DNA of 19,710 bases from an uncultured Oscillospiraceae bacterium (GCA_910578755.1 CAJTSZ010000030.1:1-19710); one strand, 5' to 3'; counted from the first letter of the stretch, positions 1-8,033 are shown. Program-made: numbers and translations. The notes: a model not told the origin generated them from the letters alone.

Positions 1-1457
1 TCCCCCACAATGTGCTGCACTTTGGCGCCAATTTCGTAACGGGCTTCTTTGTCGCTGGTGGCAACCAATTCGTCCAGCAGGGCGTCAACCTCTGGGTTGG
101 AGTAGTGCATACGGTTGCCGGTTGGGCCCCAGTTTTTGCTGTGGAACAGGGGTACCAGGCTTTCGGAAACGTCCATTGTGGAGTTGCTCCAGCTAATAAT
201 GTAAGTTTCCATATCGCCAGCGTTAATGGCTTCCAGATATGCGCCCCAGTCCAAAAGTTCAATTTCAGCCTCTACGCCAATGGCTGCAAGGTCTGCCTGA
301 ATCAGCTGTGCCTGGCGGTTTCTAATATCACCGGAGGTTTTAATTGTGGTTTTAAAGCCATTGGGGAAACCTGCTTCGGCCAGCAGCTCTTTTGCTTTTT
401 CCGGGTTGTATTCGTAACCGGGAACGGTAGCGTCATAACCTGGAATGGCAGAGCCAACCACGCTGTTGGCAATTTCGCCGCGGCCTTCAAATACAACGTC
501 TACAATATTCTGCTTATTAATGGCGTAAGCAAAGGCCTGGCGCACACGGACATCGTTAAAGGGTTCCTTTTCAAAGTTAAAGCCCAGGTATTCGCAGCCT
601 GTGGAAGCAATCAGCTCTGTTTTCAGGTTTGCGTTTTCCATAGTTCTTGCAACGTCAATGGGGTCAATACCTGTTACCAGGTCAACCTCGCCATTTTCCA
701 AGGCAATGGCACGGCTGGAACCTTCTGGGATGGTTCTCCAGGTAATTGTTTTTGCTTTTGCAGCGCCTGCATAGTAATCATCAAAGCGTTCCAGGGTAAT
801 GTGGTCGTTTGGCACCCATTCTACCAGTTTCATTGGGCCGGTGCCCACGGGGGAATCGGCATATTTGTCGCCCTTCTCGTTTACCGCTTTTTCGTTGAGG
901 ATGGAGCTGCCCGCCTGTGCCAGGCTGTACAGCAGGGAGCCGTCCTTTTGGCTTAGGTGTACGGCAACAGTGTAATCGTCAATTACTTCTATATTGTCCA
1001 CCTTTTCTACCAGGTAAGCGGTGCGGGCGCCTTCCTTTTCCCTATCCAGGGAGAATTTAACGTCGCTGGCCTTCAGTTCTTCCCCGTTGTGGAATTTTAC
1101 GCCCTGTTTCAGCTTGAAGGTCCAGGTAAGCTCATCTTCGCTGGCTTCCCAATTTTCTGCCAGGTCGCCTACAATGTTGCCTTCTTCGTCAACAGCTACC
1201 AGGGTACTGTAAATATGGTACTGAATAGTGCTGGAAGTGGAATCGTTTGTAGCGTGAGGGTCCATGCTTTTCAGGTCAGAAGCCCAGGCAATGGTAAAGT
1301 CCTCTTTGGCAGCGTCCCCTTGGGCGGCGCTGTTATTGTCTGTATTGGAATTACTGTTGCTGTTATTGGAATCACCAGTGCCGCAGCCTGTAAGCGCTGC
1401 GCCCGCAACCATAGTAGCAGCCAAAAGCAATGCCAAAACTTTGGTTTTCTGTTTCAT
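1..1457 (-). CDS. Peptide/nickel-type ABC substrate-binding lipoprotein (SBP family 5), 3' end off window
   Basis: Extracytoplasmic solute receptor of an oligopeptide/dipeptide-type ABC importer, expected to be lipid-anchored outside the membrane. The first 485 codons are visible and the gene runs off the left edge; family members are usually about 500-560 residues, so little is missing. The N-terminus has a basic start, a hydrophobic stretch and the lipobox LTGC with Cys25. A Ser/Asn-rich linker follows, then family-5 landmarks: SMDPHAT near residue 65, a WTFKLKQGVKFHNGEE segment, GTGPMKLVEW, and AFAYAINKQNIV in the second lobe. The ATG at 1455-1457 is preceded by AGGAGG at good distance. 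No permease or ATPase genes are in view; they may lie beyond the left edge. Substrate cannot be told from sequence; peptide is the default, while nickel, haem or other ligands occur in the family. Confidence 0.93.
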   Translation of the reverse strand, partial: MKQKTKVLALLLAATMVAGAALTGCGTGDSNNSNSNSNTDNNSAAQGDAAKEDFTIAWASDLKSMDPHATNDSTSSTIQYHIYSTLVAVDEEGNIVGDLAENWEASEDELTWTFKLKQGVKFHNGEELKASDVKFSLDREKEGARTAYLVEKVDNIEVIDDYTVAVHLSQKDGSLLYSLAQAGSSILNEKAVNEKGDKYADSPVGTGPMKLVEWVPNDHITLERFDDYYAGAAKAKTITWRTIPEGSSRAIALENGEVDLVTGIDPIDVARTMENANLKTELIASTGCEYLGFNFEKEPFNDVRVRQAFAYAINKQNIVDVVFEGRGEIANSVVGSAIPGYDATVPGYEYNPEKAKELLAEAGFPNGFKTTIKTSGDIRNRQAQLIQADLAAIGVEAEIELLDWGAYLEAINAGDMETYIISWSNSTMDVSESLVPLFHSKNWGPTGNRMHYSNPEVDALLDELVATSDKEARYEIGAKVQHIVG

Positions 1458-1483
1458 TGTTATAATACCTCCTAAACATTTGG

Positions 1484-1502
1484 CCTGGCTACAATAGCCA
1501 GG
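1484..1502 (-). other. Perfect hairpin in the lipoprotein leader
   Basis: CCTGGCTA (1484-1491) and TAGCCAGG (1495-1502) form an exact 8-bp stem with a 3-nt loop. It lies between the predicted transcription start and the ribosome-binding site. No T-run follows on the minus strand, so a terminator is unlikely. It could stabilise the mRNA 5' end or be a protein-binding palindrome. A weaker repeat, ACTGT/ACAGT, lies next to it at 1510-1525. Confidence 0.5.
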
Positions 1503-1557
1503 GCGAGTAACTGTGTTTTTACAGTGGACTTTTATCCATGTTTCACAGTACAAGGGT

Positions 1558-1586
1558 AGGATAGCATAAAAGCAAATCCATATCAA
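1558..1586 (-). promoter_or_regulatory. Predicted sigma-A promoter for the lipoprotein gene
   Basis: On the minus strand, TTGATA (1581-1586) and TATCCT (1558-1563) are separated by 17 bp. A TG one base before the -10 makes it an extended -10 promoter. The predicted start near 1551 leaves a leader of about 95 nt before the lipoprotein ATG. This is the best-scoring arrangement I found by eye; other AT-rich hexamers upstream are possible. Confidence 0.5.
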
Positions 1587-2048
1587 TACCTTCCTCAATT
1601 TTCGTATATAATATATATTTTATACGTCTTTAAGTGTACATTTTAACTAATATGATGTTATTTTTACTAATTTAGTTTCTAAAATACAAAAAATATTACT
1701 AAATTGTAAAGTTTGTAAGCAAATATTTTTTCTTTTGCCTACATTTTGGCATTGTCCTTGCTGTGTGTAAAATACTATTTATTTAATTAACACCCGGCCT
1801 CCCCTAGGTAACTACCACCAAGCAAGCTGTTTGCCATTATTATAGTTCCAGCATTCCCCTGCCATTTTTTCGCTTTAAAGCGCCTTATCAATTCCATATT
1901 ATATATAATGAAAGAATATTTCCCTTATTTATTCCATATTGTGGCACATCTCTACAAATTCTTACCTCCCAAATTTACAAATTCCTCCTTTTACATACGC
2001 CACTTTTCTGCTGGCTGCTAATATTTATGAAAGTTTCCTGTAAAAAAG
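1587..2048. other. AT-rich intergenic region without a credible gene
   Basis: No reading frame here has a ribosome-binding site and protein-like composition. Visible structure: direct repeats of CCTTATNNATTCCATATT at 1883-1900 and 1923-1940 (40 bp apart), TACAAATTC at 1953-1961 and 1976-1984, and a 12-bp palindrome CGCTTTAAAGCG at 1871-1882. These lie upstream of the promoter at 2049 and may be regulator sites. No tRNA or known riboswitch was recognised. Confidence 0.5.
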
Positions 2049-2078
2049 TTGACAAAACCTGCCCTTTCGAATTATACT
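2049..2078 (+). promoter_or_regulatory. Strong sigma-A promoter for the MarR/ABC exporter operon
   Basis: A perfect -35 TTGACA (2049-2054) is followed after 18 bp by TATACT (2073-2078). Transcription would start near 2085, leaving an unusually long leader of about 320 nt before the MarR start codon. Confidence 0.75.
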
Positions 2079-2089
2079 AAAAGCAAACA

Positions 2090-2103
2090 GTTGCGCACGC
2101 AAC
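2090..2103. promoter_or_regulatory. Operator-like palindrome, candidate MarR binding site
   Basis: GTTGCG (2090-2095), CA, CGCAAC (2098-2103) is a perfect 14-bp dyad lying just downstream of the -10 box and over the first transcribed bases. MarR repressors usually bind palindromes overlapping their own promoter, and TTGC/GCAA half-sites are common among them. Position and symmetry fit autorepression by the MarR gene at 2405. It could instead act as a 5' RNA hairpin. Confidence 0.5.
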
Positions 2104-2404
2104 GATACTGGCATATAGGGCTTTCATCCCCCAAAAAGTGCCAAAGCAACAGGCTTGGTAATGCCTTGTTCAGGCATGGCTTGTAAGCGGGGAGCCTGCC
2201 CCCTTCTTTGGGCAGCCTCTTAACCTCACGTAAAAAAGCGTTCCTCTTTCCATGGCCATGCAAAGTAAAAACGCTTTTTCGGTGTGGGTAACCGCTGCCC
2301 GTTGAGTGGTACAGCTAAATAAGCAGGTGGTTGGGGCGGCAGCCCACACCTCCAAAGAAATATGGCCGCCGTATTTTCCTAAAAAATAAAAGGAGGAACC
2401 TTTT
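2104..2404 (+). promoter_or_regulatory. Long structured leader (candidate attenuator) before MarR/ABC operon
   Basis: About 300 nt of transcribed leader with several inverted repeats: ATGCCT/AGGCAT (2161-2177), AAAAAGCGTT (2233-2242) with AACGCTTTTT (2270-2279), and GGCGGC (2335-2340) with GCCGCC (2365-2370) just before the ribosome-binding site. The 2233-2279 stem ends in five T residues, like an intrinsic terminator. GCTGCCC at 2294-2300 can pair with GGGCGGC at 2334-2340 (one G-U) and would compete with the last hairpin. No named riboswitch family was recognised, so ligand-, translation- or antibiotic-responsive attenuation is only an inference. Confidence 0.4.
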
Positions 2405-2851
2405 ATGGAACCCTTTATGAAACCCGTACACCAGCTTTCCCGCTGCTTTATTCTGTACCGGGATAAACAGCTTTGCAGCGAAGGAATTACTGGTTACCAG
2501 CAATCTTACCTAATTAAAATTTGCGATAACCCCGGTATTCCCCAGGAACAGCTCTCTAAAATTTTGTACGTGAACAAAAGCAGCGTCACCCGGCAGTTGG
2601 CCATGCTGGAAAAGGCGGGGTTTATCACCCGTTCCCCCCACGAGGAGGATAAACGCCAGCTTCTTGTTTTTCCTACCCAAAAGGCTATAGACCTGTACCC
2701 CAAGCTGCGCCAGGTCATCCGCCAGTGGAACGCCGCCCTTTTGGAAAATATTCCCCAGGAACAGCAGGAGGTTTTTTCCGCCTTTCTGCACCAGCTCCTT
2801 GACCGTGCAGTTACCCTTGTACAGGAGGAAGGAGGATGTAAAAAAGAATGA
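2405..2851 (+). CDS. MarR-family transcriptional regulator
   Basis: A 148-residue protein, normal length for MarR. The winged-helix core spans about residues 30-100: GITGYQQSYLIKIC, then the recognition-helix region QEQLSKILYVNKSSVTRQLAMLEKAG and the wing around RSPHEEDKRQLLVF. Flanking helices should form the dimer interface. AAAGGAGG lies 8 nt before the ATG; an in-frame ATG four codons later is a weaker alternative. The stop overlaps the next start (ATGA), so this regulator is translationally coupled to the exporter genes. The likely role is a ligand-responsive repressor of its own operon, with the palindrome at 2090-2103 as candidate operator. The inducing ligand is unknown. Confidence 0.93.
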   Translation: MEPFMKPVHQLSRCFILYRDKQLCSEGITGYQQSYLIKICDNPGIPQEQLSKILYVNKSSVTRQLAMLEKAGFITRSPHEEDKRQLLVFPTQKAIDLYPKLRQVIRQWNAALLENIPQEQQEVFSAFLHQLLDRAVTLVQEEGGCKKE

Positions 2852-4569
2852 AACGGATTTTTCCCTACTTAAAACCCTACCTGTGGGCAATGTCCTTGGG
2901 GCTTACTATTAAATTTGTAGGTACCATTATGGACCTTTTGCTCCCCTGGCTTCTTTCTTATCTCATTGATACAGTTGTACCAACGCAGAGTATTCCCATG
3001 GTGCTGTTTTACGGCGGGGTTATGGTTATTTGCTCCATTGTGGCTGTAGTAACTAACATCCAAGCCAACCGCATGGCATCCCGGGTGGCCCGGGACGTTA
3101 CGCGCACTGTCCGGCACGATTTATTTCAAAAAATTTCCCTCCTTTCCTGCCGCCAGGTGGACGCCTTTACCATCCCCTCCCTGGAAAGCCGCCTTACGTC
3201 AGATACATATAACATCCACCAGGTAGTGGGACGGATGCAGCGCCTTGGAATAAGGGCTCCTATTCTCCTTTTAGGCGGCATTGTAGTAACCCTCACCCTG
3301 GAGCCTGTGCTCACTTTGGTGCTGCTGGCCATTCTCCCTGTTTTAGGCTTTGTGGTTTATAAAATTTCCCAAAAGGGTATTCCCCTGTATACAAGGCTGC
3401 AGCAGGCGGTGGACAAAATGGTGCTGGACGTGCGGGAAAACGCCGGAGGCATCCGGGTAATTAAAGCCCTTTCCAAAATGGATTACGAAAAAGAGCAGTT
3501 TAGCCAAGTAAACGCGGAGGTTACCAAAAGGGAAACCACTGCCGCCACTGTTATGGCCGCCAGCAACCCTTTAATGAACCTGTTTTTAAACCTTGGCCTC
3601 ACCTTGGTTATTGTGGTGGGGGCCTACCGCGTCAACTCCGGGCTCACCCAGCCGGGTAAAATCATTGCTTTTTTAACCTATTTTACCATTATCCTCAACG
3701 CTATGCTTTCCATCACCCGTATGTTTATTATGTACTCCAAGGGCAGCGCTTCCGCTGTGCGCATTGGGGAAGTGCTGGATACCCCGGAGGACTTGACCAT
3801 CCTGCCCGAGGATAAAATAGAAACCCCCTACCACATTACCTTTAACGATGTTTGTTTCTCTTACAATAAAACCCAAAACAACCTGGAGAATATTAGCTTT
3901 GCTTTAAAAAAGGGCGAAACCCTGGGCATTTTAGGGGCTACCGGCTGCGGGAAAACTACTGTTATTAACCTGCTTATCCGCTTTTACGATGTGGATTCCG
4001 GTGAAATCCGCATCAACGGCCAAAATGTCAACTCTATCCCCTTCCAGCAGCTCCACCAAAAGTTCGGCATTGTATTCCAAAACGACGTCCTCTTTGCAGA
4101 TACTATTAGCGAAAACATTGCCTTTGGCCGCGCCCTTCACTCCAGCGCCATTGAAGCCGCCGCCCGGTACGCCCAGGCCAGCGGGTTTATTGACCAGCTG
4201 GAAGATGGCCTGGAACACCCCCTCACCGCAAGGGGAACGAACCTCAGCGGCGGCCAAAAGCAAAGAGTTTTAATTTCCCGCGCCCTGGCTGCCCAGCCCG
4301 AAATTTTGGTGCTGGACGACAGTTCCAGCGCCTTGGATTATAAAACAGACGCCCAGCTGCGCCAGGCCATTGGGGAGCATTTCCAAAAAACCACCACAAT
4401 TATTGTTGCCCAGCGCATTAGTTCCGTTATGCAGGCAGACCACATTATGGTGCTGGAGGAAGGCCGTATTTTAGGTTACGGCGCCCACAGCCAGCTAATG
4501 GAAAGCTGTGCCAGCTACCGGGAAATTGCAAAATCACAAATGGGAGGAGGCGCCGCAAATGAACAATAA
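2848..4569 (+). CDS. ABC exporter half-transporter, subunit A (degenerate ATP site)
   Basis: A 573-residue type IV (MDR/MsbA-like) ABC half-transporter: six-helix membrane domain (about residues 10-305) and C-terminal nucleotide-binding domain (about 325-565). Walker A is GATGCGKTT (363-371) and the signature is intact, LSGGQ (466-470). Walker B ends in LDD, with Asp491 where the catalytic Glu normally sits, and the switch-loop His is Gln522 (AQR). This pattern marks the degenerate half of heterodimeric exporters such as BmrCD, LmrCD and TM287/288. It overlaps MarR by 4 bp and the partner gene by 11 bp. The substrate is probably a drug or lipophilic compound, but that is not readable from sequence. 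Confidence 0.95.
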   Translation: MKRIFPYLKPYLWAMSLGLTIKFVGTIMDLLLPWLLSYLIDTVVPTQSIPMVLFYGGVMVICSIVAVVTNIQANRMASRVARDVTRTVRHDLFQKISLLSCRQVDAFTIPSLESRLTSDTYNIHQVVGRMQRLGIRAPILLLGGIVVTLTLEPVLTLVLLAILPVLGFVVYKISQKGIPLYTRLQQAVDKMVLDVRENAGGIRVIKALSKMDYEKEQFSQVNAEVTKRETTAATVMAASNPLMNLFLNLGLTLVIVVGAYRVNSGLTQPGKIIAFLTYFTIILNAMLSITRMFIMYSKGSASAVRIGEVLDTPEDLTILPEDKIETPYHITFNDVCFSYNKTQNNLENISFALKKGETLGILGATGCGKTTVINLLIRFYDVDSGEIRINGQNVNSIPFQQLHQKFGIVFQNDVLFADTISENIAFGRALHSSAIEAAARYAQASGFIDQLEDGLEHPLTARGTNLSGGQKQRVLISRALAAQPEILVLDDSSSALDYKTDAQLRQAIGEHFQKTTTIIVAQRISSVMQADHIMVLEEGRILGYGAHSQLMESCASYREIAKSQMGGGAANEQ

Positions 4570-6328
4570 CCAGAAAAGCCCGGAGGGCTATACCAACCGT
4601 TTGTACCTGGTTAAAAGAATATGGAAATATTTGTACCAGCATAAATGGCTGCTTTTGTGTGCCTTTTTACTTACCCTGGGCAGCAACCTTTTGGTTTTGG
4701 TGGGCCCTACCCTTTCCGGCCTGGCTATTGACGCCATTGAACCAGGCAAGGGCGCTGTTATTTTTGAAAAGGTGTTCTTTTACTCTGGGCTGATGATATT
4801 GTTTTATGCTGTCAGCTCCTCCCTTTCCTACATCCTTTCTGTAATGATGATTCGCTTAAGCCAGCAGGTTTCCTACAATATGCGCCAGGATATTACAGAA
4901 AAGCTGATGGAACTGCCCATTTCCTACTTTGACCGCACCCAAACCGGCGACATTATCAGCCGTATTTCCTACGATGTGGACACCTTAAACGCCAGCCTCT
5001 CCACGGACCTGCTGCAAATCAGCACCAGCTTTATCACCGTTATTGGCTCCTTTGTTATGATGCTGCTAATTTCCCCGCCCCTTGTCATTATCTTCCTTTT
5101 CACTATCCCTGCCTCTATTTTATTTACCCGTTACCGTACCCGGGTAACACGGCCCATGTTTAAGCGGCGTTCCGCCAAGTTGGGGGAACTAAACGGCTTT
5201 GTGGAGGAGGTCGTTTCCGGCCAAAAAACCATTAAGGCCTACCACCAGGAGCAAACCATGCTGGAACGGTTCGACCAAAAAAACAATGACGCTGTGGAAG
5301 CCTATTACCAGGCCGATTACTACGGCAGCATGAATGGTCCCTTCGTCAACTTTATCAACAACATTTCCCTTTCCCTTATCAGTGTTTTTGGTACCTTGCT
5401 TTTCCTTTTCGGCCATATTTCCCTGGGAAATCTTTCCTCCTTTGTGCTTTATTCCAGAAAGTTTTCCGGCCCCATTAACGAAATGGCCAATATTATCAGC
5501 GAGCTGCAATCTGCCATGGCGGCGGCGGAACGCATTTTCCGCCTGTTGGACGAAGCCCCGGAACCGGAGGACGCCCCTGGCGCCCAGGAGCTTTCCAATG
5601 TGCAGGGCCATGTTTCCGTACAGCACTTAAATTTTTCCTACACCCCCGGTGTGCCCATTATCCAAAACTTTAACCTGGAGGTAGCCCCCGGCAGCCTTAT
5701 TGCCATTGTAGGCCCCACCGGCGCTGGCAAAACTACCCTCATTAACCTGCTTATGCGGTTTTATGACCCCCAGGCAGGCAGAATATTGGTGGATGGCCAC
5801 GACATCAGCCAAATTACCCGCAAAAGCCTCCGGGCCGCCTACACCATGGTTTTGCAGGACACTTGGCTGTTTTCCGGCACCGTATTCCAAAATATTGCCT
5901 ACGGCAAAAAAAACGCCACCATGGAGGAGGTTGTGGCCGCGGCCAAGGCCGCCAAAATACACAGCTATATTATGCAGCTGCCCCAGGGCTACAACACGGT
6001 GCTTACTGAGGACGGCGTTAATATTTCCAAGGGGCAGAAGCAAATGCTCACTATTGCCCGCGCCATGCTCATCAATTCTAAAATGCTTATTTTGGATGAA
6101 GCTACCTCCAATGTGGATACCCAAACGGAACAGCAAATACAGCAGGCCATGCAAAGCCTGATGAAGGGTAAAACCTGCTTTGTTATTGCCCACCGCCTTT
6201 CTACCATACAAAATGCCGACCAAATTTTAGTGGTAAACAAGGGCAGTGTGGTAGAACAAGGCACCCACAGCCAGCTTTTGGCCAAACAGGGCTTTTACGC
6301 GCAGCTGTATAATTCACAGTTTCAATAG
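4559..6328 (+). CDS. ABC exporter half-transporter, subunit B (catalytic ATP site)
   Basis: A 589-residue partner of the upstream half-transporter. The membrane domain covers about residues 20-325 and the nucleotide-binding domain about 350-585. Walker A is GPTGAGKTT (385-393), Walker B LILDE with catalytic Glu514, and the switch His is His545, all canonical. The signature is altered to ISKGQ (489-493). Paired with subunit A, this gives one full ATP site (B's Walker motifs with A's LSGGQ) and one degenerate site (A's Walker motifs with ISKGQ). The ATG at 4559 is chosen because GGAGGAGG lies 8 nt before it; an upstream in-frame ATG at 4508 would overlap subunit A further and lacks such a site. 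Ends with TAG. Confidence 0.95.
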   Translation: MNNNQKSPEGYTNRLYLVKRIWKYLYQHKWLLLCAFLLTLGSNLLVLVGPTLSGLAIDAIEPGKGAVIFEKVFFYSGLMILFYAVSSSLSYILSVMMIRLSQQVSYNMRQDITEKLMELPISYFDRTQTGDIISRISYDVDTLNASLSTDLLQISTSFITVIGSFVMMLLISPPLVIIFLFTIPASILFTRYRTRVTRPMFKRRSAKLGELNGFVEEVVSGQKTIKAYHQEQTMLERFDQKNNDAVEAYYQADYYGSMNGPFVNFINNISLSLISVFGTLLFLFGHISLGNLSSFVLYSRKFSGPINEMANIISELQSAMAAAERIFRLLDEAPEPEDAPGAQELSNVQGHVSVQHLNFSYTPGVPIIQNFNLEVAPGSLIAIVGPTGAGKTTLINLLMRFYDPQAGRILVDGHDISQITRKSLRAAYTMVLQDTWLFSGTVFQNIAYGKKNATMEEVVAAAKAAKIHSYIMQLPQGYNTVLTEDGVNISKGQKQMLTIARAMLINSKMLILDEATSNVDTQTEQQIQQAMQSLMKGKTCFVIAHRLSTIQNADQILVVNKGSVVEQGTHSQLLAKQGFYAQLYNSQFQ

Positions 6329-6398
6329 GGCCGCCGTTCAGCAAAACGTCGCCGCGGAAACTTTCCTGTTTGCCTGTGCGGCCCACACCCCAGCCCCC

Positions 6399-6434
6399 TT
6401 TCTTTTGGAAGTGTTTGGACGCTTCCAAAAGAAA
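6399..6434. repeat. 13-bp inverted repeat downstream of the exporter operon
   Basis: TTTCTTTTGGAAG (6399-6411) and CTTCCAAAAGAAA (6422-6434) are exact complements around a 10-nt loop. There is no adjacent T-run, so it is not a canonical terminator by itself. It sits just before the bidirectional terminator. Its TCCAAAAGAAA core recurs in the intergenic region near 15406. Confidence 0.6.
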
Positions 6435-6443
6435 CACAAACAA

Positions 6444-6490
6444 AAAAACACTTCTTAAACAGAATTTCTTTCTGTTTAAGAAGTGTTTTT
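6444..6490. terminator. Bidirectional intrinsic terminator between convergent operons
   Basis: A 21-bp perfect stem (6444-6464 with 6470-6490) around the loop TTTCT. The 3' arm ends in TTTTT on the plus strand and, by symmetry, in a T-run on the minus strand. It lies between the end of the plus-strand exporter operon (6328) and the end of the minus-strand signalling operon (6534), and should terminate both. Confidence 0.9.
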
Positions 6491-6533
6491 CGCTTCTGTA
6501 AAAAGAAACCACCATTGTCCCCTTACAGCAATG

Positions 6534-8021
6534 TTACTCCGGCATTGATTCAAGGGAGAACAAGCCTTCATCTTTTTTAAAAAACAACAGGCCAAAGGAA
6601 CCGGGGCCGCAGTTGCTTGCAATGGCGGAAGAAGCTTTTTGCAAATAAACCCGTTCAAAAGGACAATACTGCTTCACCATATTTTGAATATACTGCAGCT
6701 TTTTCTCGTCCAAACCGGAATATGTAATAAACAGGATTCGGCGGTCAATCAGCTTTGTCTCCTTAAGAACCTTGCGCATATATTTTTTTGTGGCGTACTC
6801 AAACCCGCCTACTACCATGCCATCCACTACCATCCTGCTTTTTTTCAAAGCAAGTACTGGGTGCAGAAGCAGCGCATCACAAAGAACCTGTATCCGTTTC
6901 GATATTCTCCCGGACCGGCACATCATATGGGTATTATCTATAATAAATGCGGAGGAAATAAACCGTTCCATCTCTCCTACAGATTCTATAATTTCTGCCT
7001 TCGCCGTGTGACGTTCCGCCAAATGGGCCGCATACAGCACCGACAGCCCCATACTGCTGGAAAGATGCCCAGAATCTACTACAGTAACATTATTAAAGGA
7101 CTTTGCTGCCTCAATGGCGTTTTGGTACCCATCGCTAACATGCTTTGCCATAGTAATATGGATTACATTCTGCGCTTCTGTCAGTTTTTCTGCAAAAAAC
7201 CGTTCATAGTCCTCCACCCCAGGGGCCTGGGAATAGCCTTCCCTACCCTGCATAATATGGGCCAGCAGTTCATCTGGGCTTACCTCCTGGCCATCCAGGA
7301 AGCGGCCCTCGTCTGTACAAACATAATAGGGGCAAACCGAAATACCATACTCCTTTTTAAGGGATTCCGGAAGGTCGCACACGCTGTCTGTTGTAACTAT
7401 AATAGAACGCCTTTTTGCCCTTTCAAAAATCAGTACATCTTTTTCCTTCTCCGAATAGTCGGTTTCCTGGTAAATTTTCACCAGTTCCTTAGGCAAAATA
7501 TTCAGCACCGCTGCTTCCAGTAAAGCGCCGCTGACCGGTTTGGCCAAATAACCGCTGAACCCTTCTTGCCGGTAAAGCTGCTGGTTGTCGCTGCCTGCAT
7601 TTGCAGTCAGGGCAATGACAGGTACATCCTGGCACAGGCCCCCTGGCTGTACCCGCAGCGCATGAAAGCATTCAATCCCGTTCATCTCCGGCATCAAATG
7701 ATCCATTAAAATGCAGTCGTAACGGTGGTTTTGGGTCAGCTTCAAACATTCCGCCCCGCTAGCGGCAGTGTCAATCTGCGCCTTTGTTGCTGAAAGCAGC
7801 TTGGTCACAACCATCAGGTTCATGTCGTTATCATCCACCACCAAAATATGGGCGTCCGGGGCCTCAAAGCTTTGCTGGTACATCCCCTCTTTGTGTTGCC
7901 TTGCCCTGGAAGACAAGGTAAAGGTACCTAACTCTTTTTCGTCAACAATATCCTGCTCTAATGTAACAACAAAGGTGGAACCTTTGGTATAAACGCTGTT
8001 TACACCAATTTTGCCGCCCAT
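6534..8021 (-). CDS. Receiver + DegV (fatty-acid-binding) C-terminal part of an interrupted hybrid histidine kinase
   Basis: This frame is the direct in-frame continuation of the kinase at 8034-9221, separated by a single TAG codon. From its first ATG (8021) it is 495 residues. Residues 1-25 are the end of the kinase ATPase domain (MGGKIGVNSVYTKGSTFVV). Residues 57-180 are a receiver with acidic pair Asp63/Asp64, phospho-acceptor Asp107 (LMDHLMPEMNG), Thr139 and Lys161. Residues 206-481 are a complete DegV/EDD domain: TTDSVCDLPES, YSQAPGVEDYERFF, VVDSGHLSSSMG, CRSGRISK and CGPGSFGLLFF. DegV proteins (FakB-like) bind a fatty acid. The ATG at 8021 has no good ribosome-binding site and cuts a domain, so an independent start is doubtful. 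Stop is TAA, followed by the terminator at 6444-6490. Confidence 0.85.
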   Translation of the reverse strand: MGGKIGVNSVYTKGSTFVVTLEQDIVDEKELGTFTLSSRARQHKEGMYQQSFEAPDAHILVVDDNDMNLMVVTKLLSATKAQIDTAASGAECLKLTQNHRYDCILMDHLMPEMNGIECFHALRVQPGGLCQDVPVIALTANAGSDNQQLYRQEGFSGYLAKPVSGALLEAAVLNILPKELVKIYQETDYSEKEKDVLIFERAKRRSIIVTTDSVCDLPESLKKEYGISVCPYYVCTDEGRFLDGQEVSPDELLAHIMQGREGYSQAPGVEDYERFFAEKLTEAQNVIHITMAKHVSDGYQNAIEAAKSFNNVTVVDSGHLSSSMGLSVLYAAHLAERHTAKAEIIESVGEMERFISSAFIIDNTHMMCRSGRISKRIQVLCDALLLHPVLALKKSRMVVDGMVVGGFEYATKKYMRKVLKETKLIDRRILFITYSGLDEKKLQYIQNMVKQYCPFERVYLQKASSAIASNCGPGSFGLLFFKKDEGLFSLESMPE

Positions 8022-8033
8022 TAACTCTACCAG

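Noticed and set aside
12..956. Long open frame on the plus strand opposite the lipoprotein gene
   Set aside because: It is antisense to a clearly conserved SBP family-5 gene, lacks a ribosome-binding site, and has composition typical of a shadow frame.
1871..1882. 12-bp palindrome CGCTTTAAAGCG as a terminator for an unseen gene
   Set aside because: There is no loop and no T-run after it on either strand in the right orientation, and no gene ends there.
2161..2223. A 20-codon Cys-rich small reading frame (ATG to TAA) in the exporter leader, possible leader peptide
   Set aside because: There is no convincing ribosome-binding site, and its start is part of a hairpin. Kept only as a possibility for attenuation models.
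6329..6490. Continuation of the exporter subunit B frame beyond its TAG, hinting at TAG recoding
   Set aside because: The frame runs through inverted repeats and the terminator and has no protein family features, so it is chance openness. TAG is the real end.
6639..7523. Long open frame on the plus strand opposite the receiver-DegV region
   Set aside because: It is antisense to conserved receiver and DegV motifs, with no ribosome-binding site and no recognisable domain.
8019..8021. ATG after the amber codon as a true independent start of a receiver-DegV protein
   Set aside because: Only a weak GGTAGAG precedes it, and the product would begin in the middle of the kinase ATPase fold. Reinitiation cannot be excluded.
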